A stretch of DNA of 64,000 nt from Azorinus chamasolen (Eukaryota; Mollusca; Bivalvia; Cardiida; Solecurtidae): contig OY755252.1 in the NCBI GenBank assembly GCA_963576725.1, positions 48,362,840-48,426,839 on the forward strand, written 5' to 3'. Shown here one piece after another: positions 10,319-20,784 of this stretch. Position numbers and translations under genes: made by a program. The first letter of the stretch is position 1, and the number at the start of each line of letters is the position of its first letter. The notes below the pieces were generated by a model. That model was not told the origin of the DNA and did not search any database. It saw only the letters and a program-made list of their open reading frames with translations.

Positions 10319-10490
10319 GTTAACCCTTTACCTCATAGAAAGGCCACATAAAGATGCCCTTTGACACTTGCAAGCAGAGTAGACCCAGAGCAGACAGCTC
10401 CTTTTAGTCATAGGATCAGGGTCTGCTCTGTTTGCTAATGTGAATAATATAGATCTGGTTCTACATATTCTGCCATGAGGAAAAATTATA
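10319..10490. repeat. MITE family B
   Basis: GTTAACCCTTTACCTCATA at the left end; stem AGAGTAGACCCAGAGCAGAC and AGGGTCTGCTCTGTTTGC. Confidence 0.6.
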
Positions 10491-10711
10491 TTCATATACC
10501 ATTTTACCAGTCACCAGGCTTCTCTAGTGACATAATAAATGGGGTGCAGATAAACTTATTAGGTTATTTCTGGTAGTAGAAGGTTTATTAGGTTAGTAGA
10601 TGGGCGTAATGATTCTATAACCATGGAACTATTTTAGGCAAGCCTTGCCTCAACGTTTTCTCCCCTCGTCGGATAAAGGCGTCCCATCTACGGCACTGAC
10701 CTATTATTCTC

Positions 10712-10947
10712 TATATCCCATTACCTCATAGGCTATTTTTTAGATCCTACATCTTTGAAAATATCTACCGAAAAGGAGCATTAACTAGAGAAAAGGAGCA
10801 TTTTGGAATTGTATAGTTTTGAAACCATTGTGAAAAATAGTGCATTTGCTCCTATGGAGCAAAATTAATGCTCTATTTATCACAATGGTTTCAGAAAGTG
10901 ACTTTTAAAGAGGCATCAAAAGGCGTCTGTATGAGGGAATGGGTTAT
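10712..10947. mobile_element. MITE family C, inverted relative to 9522
   Basis: Begins CATTACCTCATAGGCTATTT, then CTACCGAAAAGGAGCATT, a TTTGCTCCTATGGAGCAAA palindrome, and ends GTATGAGGGAATGGGTTA. Confidence 0.7.
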
Positions 10948-11089
10948 AGAAAAATCCGAAAATAAATATTCATGATGTCATTACTTCTTACATGAATATT
11001 TATTGGTAATCAGGTTAAACCTTTTTCTGTATATTGGTAAATCTTTTTATGGAATGCAGGATAAACTCATGTCTAAATGATCCTGAGTG

Positions 11090-11150
11090 TGAACAGTGCA
11101 GACCCTGATCAGACAGCTCCTATAGGAACCATCTGATGTGTGTCAACACA
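11090..11150. repeat. MITE family B core fragment
   Basis: GTGCAGACCCTGATCAGACA with the right half mostly lost. Confidence 0.45.
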
Positions 11151-11506
11151 TTTTATTATCAAAAATACCTTACCTGCTATGTTTAGCTACTATACCAGTA
11201 TGCTTTTAACACCTTCCGGAATTTTTTGGTGCCACCACCTGCCTATGCCCTGATTTTGTCATGACCCGGACACATGCGGTCCGCGATTTAGACCTAATCA
11301 CAATAATCCTCATTCTATTTCCGGAAGGCTTACTGTACAGACGTGTATCGACAGTGATAAGGTCAGTCAGAACAAACACCACACTCTGGAAATTCGAAGA
11401 CCAATTCGAAGACTACTTGGATACGCTCCAAATTATTTGGAAATTAATCATATCGTATTCGATACTTGATATTTGATTTTACTCCAAAAAGCTCTCGTAA
11501 ATTGCA

Positions 11507-14500
11507 ATGCCCCAAATACGAGGCGCGTGCAACCACAGGAAGGGAGACTGGGATTCACACAAGACCTGTCTCTCTTGCTGTGGTTGCAGAGCATCATCTC
11601 CGTGCGACACTTCTATTAAGTGGTCACAGGAGAAATGGAAGCAAGCAGCTTCCAGACGGACGCATGCGAGCCGGGCTGCTAAAAAGCGTGCATCGACAGA
11701 TGTACGCTCGCAGCAGTCCGACTCGTCTGCGTCCAGTCGCAGCGTGGCGGGGGCCCGATCAAGGGATCGCTCGCCACTGCTGAGCGACTCGGCAGCCGAA
11801 TTATCGGCTGCCAACCTTCCCAAATCACTTGGGAAAGGTGCCGACCTATTCGCACGTGGCACCGGGCAGAAATTGCCCGGTGACGTCATAGGCCCGGCCA
11901 TTACCTCGCCAGGCACCGGGCAACATTTGCCCGGTCCCGGCGCCGGGTATAAATTGACTGGGCCCGGCTCCGGCCATGCCTCGCCGGGTCCCGGCTCCGG
12001 GCAAAATTTGCCCGGCCCGGGTTTACCTAATCCCGGCCCCGGCCAAAACTTACCGGGTGAATTACCCGGCCCGGTCTTACCTGGTCCCGGCTCCGGCCAT
12101 GACTCGCCGGGTCACGGCTCCGGGAATAATTTACCCGGCCCGGGTTTACACTCCGGTCATCCCGGGCAGATTAATTTGCCCGGCGATAATGAGACTGCGT
12201 CTTACGCAGACACTCGCCGGCCATCGGACTTTGTTTCCCCGCGATTGTACCGCACAGTGCATCAACCGAATGTAGACACTACAATGTCGGCTCTGCACAA
12301 TAGCACTCGCGGATCTCCGGCTAAACCTTCAGGGCATGAAACGCCCCAGAAGCGAGAAAGCCGCGGTGATTCACGGAGACATTCAGTGAGCTCCCGAGGT
12401 TCATCCCGAACCGGAAGTAGTTCTAGCTCTTCCGGAAGTGGATCCTCCACAAGCCCTCACCATTATAGGAGAGGCCATCGGAGTAATTCTCGGCGGCGCA
12501 AACGCACTAGGAGTCCTTCCAGACGTCGGCGCTCGCATTCGAGACACTCCCGGCGGCGCATGCGCACTCGGAGTTCTTCCAAGCGTCGGCGCTCGCATTC
12601 TAGAAGCCATTTTAGACGCCGTTCACGTTCGAGGAGCCCCTCGAGACGTCGGCGCTCACGTTCTAGAAGTGATTCTAGACGGCGTACATCTAGAAGTCGA
12701 TCGCGCTATCATAGGAGGCATCGGTCTAGGCGAGTATCTCACACGAAATCATCTCGCCGACACCGCTCTCCATCCAAGAGTAGACATGAGTCTAAACGCT
12801 CTACACGTCCTACTCCTGTGCATAAACAGAGCGGTCGCCAGGCAACTCTTCCGGTGACACCGGAAAGAGAAATGCCCCCCCGGATGTACGCCCCCCCGGA
12901 CATGCAATTGCCCCCCCCGGTCAACTGCCCCCCCGGACATACAAATTTTGCCACCCCGGTCATCTGCCCCCCGGTCATTCCTATTGTATCAATAGGACAA
13001 CCGCTGGCGGCCCTGCACACCGGCAATCAGTTTGCACACCCACATAGGGTAGTGGCAAACCAAATTGAGCAAAATCAGTCAACCCAATTGACTTCGGCAC
13101 ACGGTTTGAGGCCTCATATGACTTCTACTAGAGTCACACAGAGCCTCCCGTCAAACGCCACACCTTCAAACCCAAATACTATTTGGATAAGAAACGAATC
13201 TGGCATTCTGGAGATGGCGAACATTGAGCCGTTGATACACAATCCGGTCTCTAGTTCGAGCCTCCCTGCGTTTCTGCCTAACAGGCCACCGTCGCCCCCC
13301 CTTTCTATAAGGGCACCGGTTGACGACTCTCTTATGCTGGAAGGTGACAATGTCACTGTGGTACCCAGCAATAGAGACACTATGGCCCCCCCGGAACTAC
13401 ATCCGGACTTGTCCATGAGTAATGGCGATCGCCCTGATCCCCCCCCTCTGAACCAGATGGCTCAGAAGCGGGACAGGAGCTAGATCAATACTACCTGGCC
13501 CCAATCAACCAGGTGTATGAGGCCATGTTTAGTTCACTAGATGAGGAGAGTTGCCCTCGACCTCCTCAGACAGTTATCGGGGAACCGGTAACTGTCACCG
13601 AGAGGAGGGCCCGCAAGCGTGAGCCCGACAGAGTCGGCCGCTCCGCGCGGGCAGACTTACGTCTACCGATCGGTTCTGCCACCACGGCGGTTTTCCAGGC
13701 CTTGGAGCTGGCAAACAAAGTCAATGCCAATCAGGTCTGGAAAGCCCCAAAGGACTCTTCGGATCCTAAACCGGTGGAGGGTGGCAAGAGTTATAAACCT
13801 CCTGTGCCTGATCCCAAGACAGGGTTAGATCTGTCCAAGATCCCCCACCTAGACAATGACGCGGGGAAACTGAAGCAGATTTCAGTCCCCACAGCTTCAT
13901 CAGTCGCTAGTATTCCATACTCCATGCTGGAGTCGTGGGAATTACGCGAGAGGAAGGCATTAGGGCTGGCCAATCAATTGGACCTGATGGCAGCCTCTGC
14001 CTTTGAGATGTCCTGTGAACTTACGGATGCAGTGCCCGAAGAACTTCGGGCACTTCTCATCCACCTGTCTCGCACGACGCAGGTGTTGTCCTACAACTCT
14101 GCGTCGTCGATGGCGGAAATGTTACGTTTTCGTCGAGACATGGTTCTCGAGACGGTCACACCCGGTTTCATGCTGGAACCGGGTATGACATCTCTCAGGA
14201 CGGCCCCCTTTACAGCTGACACGCTGTTTGGGGGGCGCATCAACGCTGCGTTAGCTGCCGACAAGGACGACCAGCTGCACGCTTCGTTGGCACGGGGTAG
14301 CATTAACCAACGCTCGGGCGGAGTTTTTAAACAACCTGTTTCAAAATCCCCCGCAGCAGCCCCTCAGTCCAGGAAGGGAGGACGAAAAAGCACCTTTAAT
14401 AGGCGCTCGATCATCCCCCCTCCTGGAGGCCAGAACCGGCAACCTTCAATTAAGAAGGGCCCCGGTAAAGGCCGTTTCTCGAAGGCCGAGTCTAAGGACT

Positions 14501-14547
14501 CCAAGCCTTCTCCCTACAAGGGCGGCCCTCCAAAGGGCCAGCCCTAG
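11507..14547 (+). pseudogene. gag: DIRS element 1 Gag-like ORF split by a C-run frameshift
   Basis: The first part (11507-13483) starts at an ATG. Its Cys/His module at residues 8-35 has the pattern C-x-H, DWD-x-H, C-x2-CC-x-C, which is also seen at the start of element 2 Gag. Next come Pro-Gly repeats (about residues 118-228), an Arg-Ser-rich region (about 282-428) and a proline-rich stretch. The second part is open from 13438 to the stop at 14547 in another frame. It matches the C-terminal region of element 2 Gag (LESWELRER, SSMAEMLRFRRD, DTLFGGRI). Both parts meet at a run of eight C (13439-13446), so one indel there explains the split. Gag presumably packages the element RNA. Confidence 0.8.
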
Positions 14548-14578
14548 GGACTCGCCCTTTCTGCCGCCCCCGCCTCCG

Positions 14579-16605
14579 ATGCCGGAGATACCAGTTGGAG
14601 CCAGGTTGGTGTTCTTCACCGAACGCTGGCTCCAAATAACAACAGACGCGTGGGTCCACTCCCTTGTGTCAAGCGGCCTCACCTTCCAATTCAAGGAAAG
14701 GCCGCCTCTCTCACGCGTTCCAATCGAACTGGTATCTTCGCATCCACATATCCCAGACGCCATTCTCGGTCTTCTGGGAAAACAGGCGGTGGAAAGGGTT
14801 CAAGACGTCCGGTCTCCAGGCTTTTACAGCCGTCTCTTTCTTGTACAAAAGAAAAACGGCTCATGGAGACCCGTCATAGACCTGAAAGTGCTAAACAACT
14901 TCCTAGAAGCCCACTTTCAAAATGGAGACTCCGGCCCTCATCCGGAAATCCATCAGACCCATGCATTGGGGTGTGTCTCTGGACCTGGAAGATGCATTCT
15001 TTCATGTCCCAATCCACACCAGCTACCGGAAGTACCTACGGTTCACATATCGCGGCCAGGTGTACCAGTTCCGTGCTATGCCGTTTGGGTTGGCAATAGC
15101 ACCTCGAGTTTTCACAAAACTCATGGCTGCTGTAGGTGCACACCTACGTCTGCGAGGTGCCCTACTCCTTCAGTACTTCGACGATTGGTTACTACACCAA
15201 CTGAACCGCGAAGTACTGTTGTCCAACCTACAATTCGCATGGAACGAGCTCCTTTCTTTAGGGCTCCTCCTCAACGCGAAGAAATCGGAACTAGTTCCAA
15301 CTCAAGACTTTACGTTTGTGGGAATGAATTTCCTCACACAAACGAACAGAGTCAGAGTTTCTCGGCAGAGAATCGCAGACCTTCTGACGCGGGTCAGATG
15401 GGTCCTGTCTCAACCTTTTCTCACTGCCAAACAGTTCCAATCTCTCAACGGTATCCTGAGCTCTGTCTCAGACTTCGTAGTTCTAGGGCGGCTTTACCTC
15501 CGCCCTCTACAGATCTACCTGTCAGATCGTTGGAAGTGGACAAGAGAAAATCAGCTAGCTCTGATTCCTATTCTCCCTTCCCTGGTTCCACACCTTCACT
15601 GGTGGCTCAACGAGCAAGTGTTGCTGGAGGGAGTTCCACTACTCCCTCCACAACCGTCCCTGCATCTCATCACGGATGCAAGCATGGTGGGCTGGGGAGC
15701 CCACCTGGAACCACTCAGTGTGACGGTGTCGGGCACATGGTCTCCACAGGAAACCAAGCTCCACATCAACAATCTGGAAATGAGGGCAGCTCATCTGTCT
15801 GTCCTCCACTTCCAAGAGCACATTCGAAACGAGTGCGTTTCACTGTCGACAGACAACACCTCGGTGGTGTCTTACATACAGTGCCAGGGGGGAACACACT
15901 CCCGCTCTCTGTTTCAAGAGACGAGGGTCCTCCTGGACTTGTGCAGGGCCCTCAACGTCTCAATATCAGCCAAACACATTCCGGGTCGCCTCAATGCATT
16001 GGCGGACGGTTTGTCTCGCAAACACCAGCTTCTTCCTTCGGAGTGGACACTCCATCAGGAAGTAGCGAATCTGATATTCTATCAGCTGGGAGAGCCAATG
16101 GTCGATCTGTTCGCAACAAGGAACAATCACCGCCTCCCCCTGTACGTAAGCCCAGTTTACGACCCAGCGGCTTGGGCAGTAGACGCGCTTTCGTTCGATT
16201 GGGACCGGCTGGAGGCTTACGCCTATCCCCCGCCAATCCTGATCCCTCAGATCCTAGCCAAGATCAGAGTGAGCAATTGCCAGATCCTCCTTGTGGCCCA
16301 GGAGATCATGGTTCAACGACCTCCTAGGTCTGCTCAGAGCCCTCCCCAGGAGTCTGCCCAGCAGGCCAGACCTCCTGTCACAGAGAGGCAACCGACACGC
16401 GGACCCAGACATGTTCCACCTACACGTCTGGCCGTTATCCAGCAATCTCTCCGTAAGAAACGCTTTTCTTCGAGAGCAGCAGCCCTCATTGCATCTGCAA
16501 AACGGCAATCCACCAGATCGGTATATGACTCCAGATGGAACATATTCACCGATTGGTGTGTTCGAAGGCAAATTGATCCACTCAATCCCTCTACTAGACG
16601 GATAG
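14579..16605 (+). pseudogene. pol: DIRS element 1 RT-RNase H-methyltransferase, two frameshifts
   Basis: It begins at ATG 14579, 32 nt after the Gag stop. RT motifs are FYSRLFLVQKKNGSWRPVID, then after a 2-nt frameshift near 14911-14916 SLDLEDAFFHVP and the catalytic QYFDDWLL. RNase H follows, with LITDASMVGWGAHL, STDNTSVVSY and GRLNALADGLSRK. The DIRS-type methyltransferase region has VDLFATRNNHRLPLYVSP and YPPPILIPQ. An 11-nt loss near 16282-16288 relative to element 2 shifts the end of this domain (WFNDLL to FHLHVWPL) into the frame that runs to 16605. At the same time it fuses the upstream frame to the recombinase frame. The product cannot be made intact. Confidence 0.82.
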
Positions 16606-17266
16606 CGGATTTTCTTATCTACCTGTTCGATGAGAAAAAGCTGTCGCTTAGTTCCATCAAAGGTTATAGATCCATGCTTTCTCAAACCCTGGCCTTTCAC
16701 AAATCTTCTAAGGTTTGTTCGGACCCTACGATTTCCGAGCTCATACGAGCAATGGAACTCAAACGTCCAGTTACCAGATCACTTGCTCCCAAGTGGGATC
16801 TAGCTTGTGTACTTTGGTCTCTGACTAAGGCCCCCTATGAGCCATTGGCTCAAGCGACCCTACAGTTGTTAACTTGGAAAACAGTGTTCCTTCTAGCCAT
16901 GGCTTCAGCCAAGCGCAGAAGTGAGCTTCATGCTTTCTCTGTAGAGGATCGCCATCTTCGTTTTGATTCCTCAGACGGCTCGGTTACGTTGTTGTGTCAA
17001 CCCGGCTTTTTAGCCAAAACCCAGCTTCCGTCTACGGCTCCTAAGCCGATTAAGATTCCCAGTCTTTCCCGCACCTGCGGCGAAAACGACGAGGATAGAC
17101 TATTGTGCCCGGTGTGGGCTCTCAAATTCTATCTGAAAAGAGTGAAACCTTTTCGCGGCACACGCAAAAGGCTTTTTCTCCCTTTAAAAGGGGGGGGGGG
17201 GGACGTGTCTGCGGCCTCCATCTCTCGTTGGGTTTCTTCGACAATTAAGAAAGCTTTGTTTTGCAA
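16380..17266 (+). pseudogene. DIRS element 1 tyrosine recombinase, 3'-truncated
   Basis: The N-terminal DNA-binding part (RLAVIQQSLRKKRFSSRAAA, SVYDSRWNIFTDWC, SSIKGYRSMLSQTL) and the first catalytic arginine region (ASAKRRSELHAFSVE) match element 2. The frame then leaves homology near 17266 and runs into the flanking HINE-like element, giving a false tail of VGRSVGR repeats. The H-x-x-R and tyrosine motifs are missing, so it is dead as a recombinase. Confidence 0.82.
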
Positions 17267-17285
17267 AAGGCATAAAAAAGTATTT

Positions 17286-18979
17286 TTATTATACCCCCCT
17301 TTTGAAAAAATGGGGGTATATTGCTTTGCACATGTCGGTCGGTCGGTCGGTCGGTCTGTCGGTCGGTCGGTCGGTCGGTAGATCGATGGTTTCCGAATGA
17401 TAACTAATAAACGCCTTGGCCTACAATCATCAAACTTGCTGTGGTGGTTGGTCATGACAAGTAGATGACCCCTATTGTTTTTGAGGTCACTAGGTCAAAG
17501 GTCAAGGTCACCATGACCTAAAATGGTAAAATAGTTTCCGATCAATAACTGCTCAAGGGTTTGGCTTGGGATCTTCAAACTTGCTGTGGTGGTTGGTCAT
17601 GACCACTAGATGACCCCTATTGATTTTGAGGTCACTGGGTCAAAGGTCAAGGTCACCATGACCTTAACTGGTTAAATGGTTTCCGATCAATAACTGCTCA
17701 AGGGTTAAGCTTAGAATCTTCAAACTTGCTGTGGTAGTTGGTCATGACCACTGGATGACCCCTATCGATTTTGAGGTCACTAGGTCAAAGGTCAAGGTCA
17801 CCATGACCTTAACTGGTTAAATGGTTTCCGATCAATAACTGCTCAAGAGTTTAGCTTAGAATCTTCAAACTTGCTGTGGTAGTTGGTCATGACCACTGGA
17901 TGACTCCTATCGATTTTGAGGTCACTAGGTCAAAGGTCAAGGTCACCATGACATTAACTGGTTAAATGGTTTCTGATCAATAACTGCTCAAGGGTTTAGC
18001 TTAGAATCTTCAAACTTACTGTGGTAGTTGGTCATGACCACTGGATGACCCCCATTGATTTTGAGGTCACTAGGTCAAAGGTCAAGGTCACCATGACCTA
18101 AACTGGTAAAATGATTTCTGATCAATAACTGCTCAAGGGTTTGGCTTAGGATCTTCAAATTTGCTTAGATGGTTGGTCATGACAACTAGATGACCCCTAT
18201 TGATTTTGAGGTCACTAGGTCAAAGGTCAAGGTCATCATGCTCTTAACTGGTTAAATGGTTTCCGATCAATAACTGCTCAAGGGTTTGGCTCTGAATCTT
18301 CAAACTTGCTCCGGTAGTTGGTCATGACCACTGGATGACCCCTACCGTTTTTGAGGTTACTAGATCAAAGGTAAAGGTCACCATGACCTAAACTTGTAAA
18401 ATGGTTTCTGATCAATAACTGCTCATGGGTTTGGCTTAGGGTCTTCAAATTTGCTTAGGTGGTTGGTCATGACAACTAGATTATCCCTGTTGTTTTTTAG
18501 GTCACTAGGTCAAAGGTCAAGGTCACCATGAACTTAACTGGTGAAATGGTTTCCAATCAATAACTGCTCAAGGGTTTGGCTTAGGATCTTGCTGTGGTGG
18601 TTGGTCATGACAACTAGATGACCCCTATTTATTTTGAGGTCACTAGGTCAAAGGTCAAGGTCATCATGACCGTAACTGATGAAATGGTTTCCAATTAATA
18701 ACTGCTCAATGGTTTGGTTCGGGATCTTCAAACTTGCTGTGGTTGTTGGTCCTGACCATTAGATGACCCCTATAGTTGTTGAGGTCACTAGGTCAAAGGT
18801 CAAGGTCACCATGACCTTAACTTGTGAAATGTTTTCAGATCAATAAATGATCAGTGGTTTGGCTTAGGATCTTCAAAGTTGCTGTGGTGATTAATCATGA
18901 CCACTGGATGACCTCTATAGTTGAGGTCACTAGATCAAAGGTCTTGGGGGGTATACATGTTTTACAAACATCTCTTGTT
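17286..18979 (+). mobile_element. HINE-like element, TATACCCCC family, with response-element-like units
   Basis: The head is TTATACCCCCCTTTT / AAAATGGGGGTATA, followed by a (GGTC)n microsatellite. About ten units of 145-155 bp follow, each carrying GATCAATAACTGCTCAAGGG and AGGTCAAAGGTCAAGGTCA. The tail is GGGGGGTATAC, hairpin ATGTTTTACAAACAT and CTCTTGTT. It abuts the broken recombinase of DIRS element 1. Confidence 0.8.
17480..18820 (+). promoter_or_regulatory. Array of nuclear-receptor-type half sites (possible, untested)
   Basis: Perfect AGGTCA-CCA-TGACCT palindromes (the oestrogen response element consensus, IR3) occur at 17505-17519, 17650-17664, 17805-17819, 18085-18099, 18375-18389 and 18803-18817. 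Several further units have one or two mismatches. Most units also have AGGTCAAAGGTCA (a DR1 layout) directly upstream. The motif match is direct observation; any function in gene control is inference. Confidence 0.35.
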
Positions 18980-19152
18980 AAAACTTGTGTCTGCCTTTTT
19001 AAGAGCTTAAAAAACATGGACTGGTGTGATTTAATTTGTTTATGTTACTATTTGTTTTCATTCCCTTTGCCTTGAAAAGATGGTAAGTTTTCTACCCACA
19101 TTTGTTTTGGCTCTAGTTAAGAGGAATGTTCAGATGCAAGATATCCTTGGTT
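18980..19152. other. Spacer between element and minisatellite
   Basis: No gene or repeat recognised. Confidence 0.4.
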
Positions 19153-20343
19153 CTCTATCAAACCCCTGTCTTGTTACTTCTCAATCAAACCCCTGTCTTG
19201 TTACTTCTCTATCAAACCTGTCTTCTTACTTCTCTATCAAACCCCTGTCTTGTTACTTCTCTATCAAACCCCGTCTTGTTACTTCTCTATCAAACCCGTC
19301 TTGTTACTTCTGTCAAACCCCTGTCTTGTTACTTCTCTATCAAACACCTGTCTTGTTACTTCCCTATCAAACCCCTGTCTTGTTACTTCTTTATCAAACC
19401 CCTGTCTTGTTACTTCTCTATCAAACCCGTCTTGTTACTTCTCTATCAAACCCCTGTCTTGTTACTTCTCAATCAAACCCCTGTCTTGTTACTTCTCTAT
19501 CAAACCTGTCTTGTTACTTCTCTATCAAACCCCTGTCTTGTTACTTCTCTATCAAACCCCGTCTTGTTACTTCTCTATCAAACCCATCTTGTTACTTCTC
19601 TGTCAAACCTCTGTCTTGTTACTTCTCTATCAAACCCCTGTCTTGTTACTTCCCTATCAAACCCCTGTCTTGTTACATCAAACCCCTGTCTTGTTACTTC
19701 TCTATCAAACCCCTGTCTTGGTACTTCTCTATCAAACCCCTGTCTTGGTACTTCTCTATCAAACCCCTGTCTTGTTACTTCTCTATCAAACCCCTGTCTT
19801 GTTACTCCTCTATCAAACCCCTGTCTTGGTACTTCTCTATCAAACCCCTGTCTTGTTACTTCTCTATCAAACCCCTATCTTGTTACTTCTCTATCAAACC
19901 CATCTTGTTACTTCTCTATCAAACCCCTGTCTTGTTACTTCTCTATCAAATCCCGTCTTGTTACTTCTCTATCAAACCCGTCTTGTTACTTCTCTATCAA
20001 ACTCCTGTCTTGTTACTTCTCAATCAAACCCATGTCTTGTTACTTCTCTATCAAACCTGTCTTGTTACTTCTCTATCACACCCATCTTGTTACTTCTCTA
20101 TCAAACCCCTGTCTTGTTACTTCTCTATCAAACCCCTGTCTTGTTACTTCTCTATCAAACCCCTGTCTTGTTACTTCCCTATCAAACCCCTGTCTTGTTA
20201 CTTCTCTATCAAACCCCTGTCTTGTTACTCCACTATCAAACCCCTGTCTTGGTACTTCTCTATCAAACCTGTCTTGTTACTTCTCTATCAAACCCCTGTC
20301 TTGTTACTTCTCTATCAAACCCCTTTCTTGTTACTTCTCTATA
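19153..20343. repeat. 27-bp minisatellite, about 45 copies
   Basis: The unit is CTATCAAACCCCTGTC plus TTGTTACTTCT. Variants have 24-25 bp through loss of C or CT, and one copy is shortened (19670-19690). The unit has no stop codon in any plus-strand frame, so three overlapping open frames of 360-500 codons run through it. These are not genes. It lies in the intron between exons b and c. Confidence 0.92.
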
Positions 20344-20573
20344 GAATTGCTCCTCTAGGAGCCCTCTCATCAGGGTCTACACCATTTGCAAAAGTTACAT
20401 TAGTGAATCATTTCCCAAATTGTAAGTTTAAAATGTTTTATTTAAACATCTTACCAATGCTTCTGGCTTTTAACCCTCTTAGCTGGAGTCATGGGTACTG
20501 TTTTACTAAACTATTACGCAAATATTGTAACGAACTAGTTACTCCATATGTGCTCCTTTTATCGCTTTTGCAA

Positions 20574-20650
20574 ACAGGTTAGACCCAGGCTATACAGCTC
20601 CTGAAGGAGGAGTCTGATCAGAGTCTACTCGGTTTGCTTATAACGTAATT
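20574..20650. repeat. MITE family B core
   Basis: GCAAACAGGTTAGACCC, a CTCCTGAAGGAG centre and GATCAGAGTCTACTCGG form a stem-loop. Confidence 0.55.
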
Positions 20651-20784
20651 AATATATATCTGATTCTGCTGTTTCTGTCATGATTAAAAAATCCCATGTT
20701 CATGGTGCCATTATAAAAATTCAGTAAATCTGTATTGATGACTTCATTAAATTCAGTGATTTCATGAATATAAGTTCACTAATT

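Larger units (their letters stand above)
11200..17266 (+). mobile_element. DIRS-type retrotransposon 1, frameshifted and 3'-truncated
   Basis: It contains Gag, then RT-RNase H-methyltransferase, then tyrosine recombinase, in the order typical of DIRS elements. The left boundary is uncertain, somewhere between about 11150 and the Gag start at 11507; the 5' leader does not match the terminus of DIRS element 2. The right end stops inside the recombinase near 17266. A different HINE-like element begins about 20 bp later, and no DIRS sequence resumes after it. Disruptions are a frameshift at a C run near 13438-13446, a 2-nt loss near 14911-14916, and an 11-nt loss near 16282-16288 relative to element 2. 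The copy is non-functional and more diverged from element 2 than a same-family copy would be. Confidence 0.85.

Noticed and set aside
12262..13026. Minus-strand frames in the Gag region
   Set aside because: Mirror images of the repetitive RS and proline codons of Gag on the other strand.
17260..17381. VGRSVGR repeat tail as part of the recombinase
   Set aside because: Encoded by the (GGTC)n microsatellite of the adjacent HINE-like element, not by the retrotransposon.
19080..20582. 500-, 410- and 364-codon open frames
   Set aside because: They are three forward frames of the same 27-bp minisatellite; composition is purely repeat-derived.
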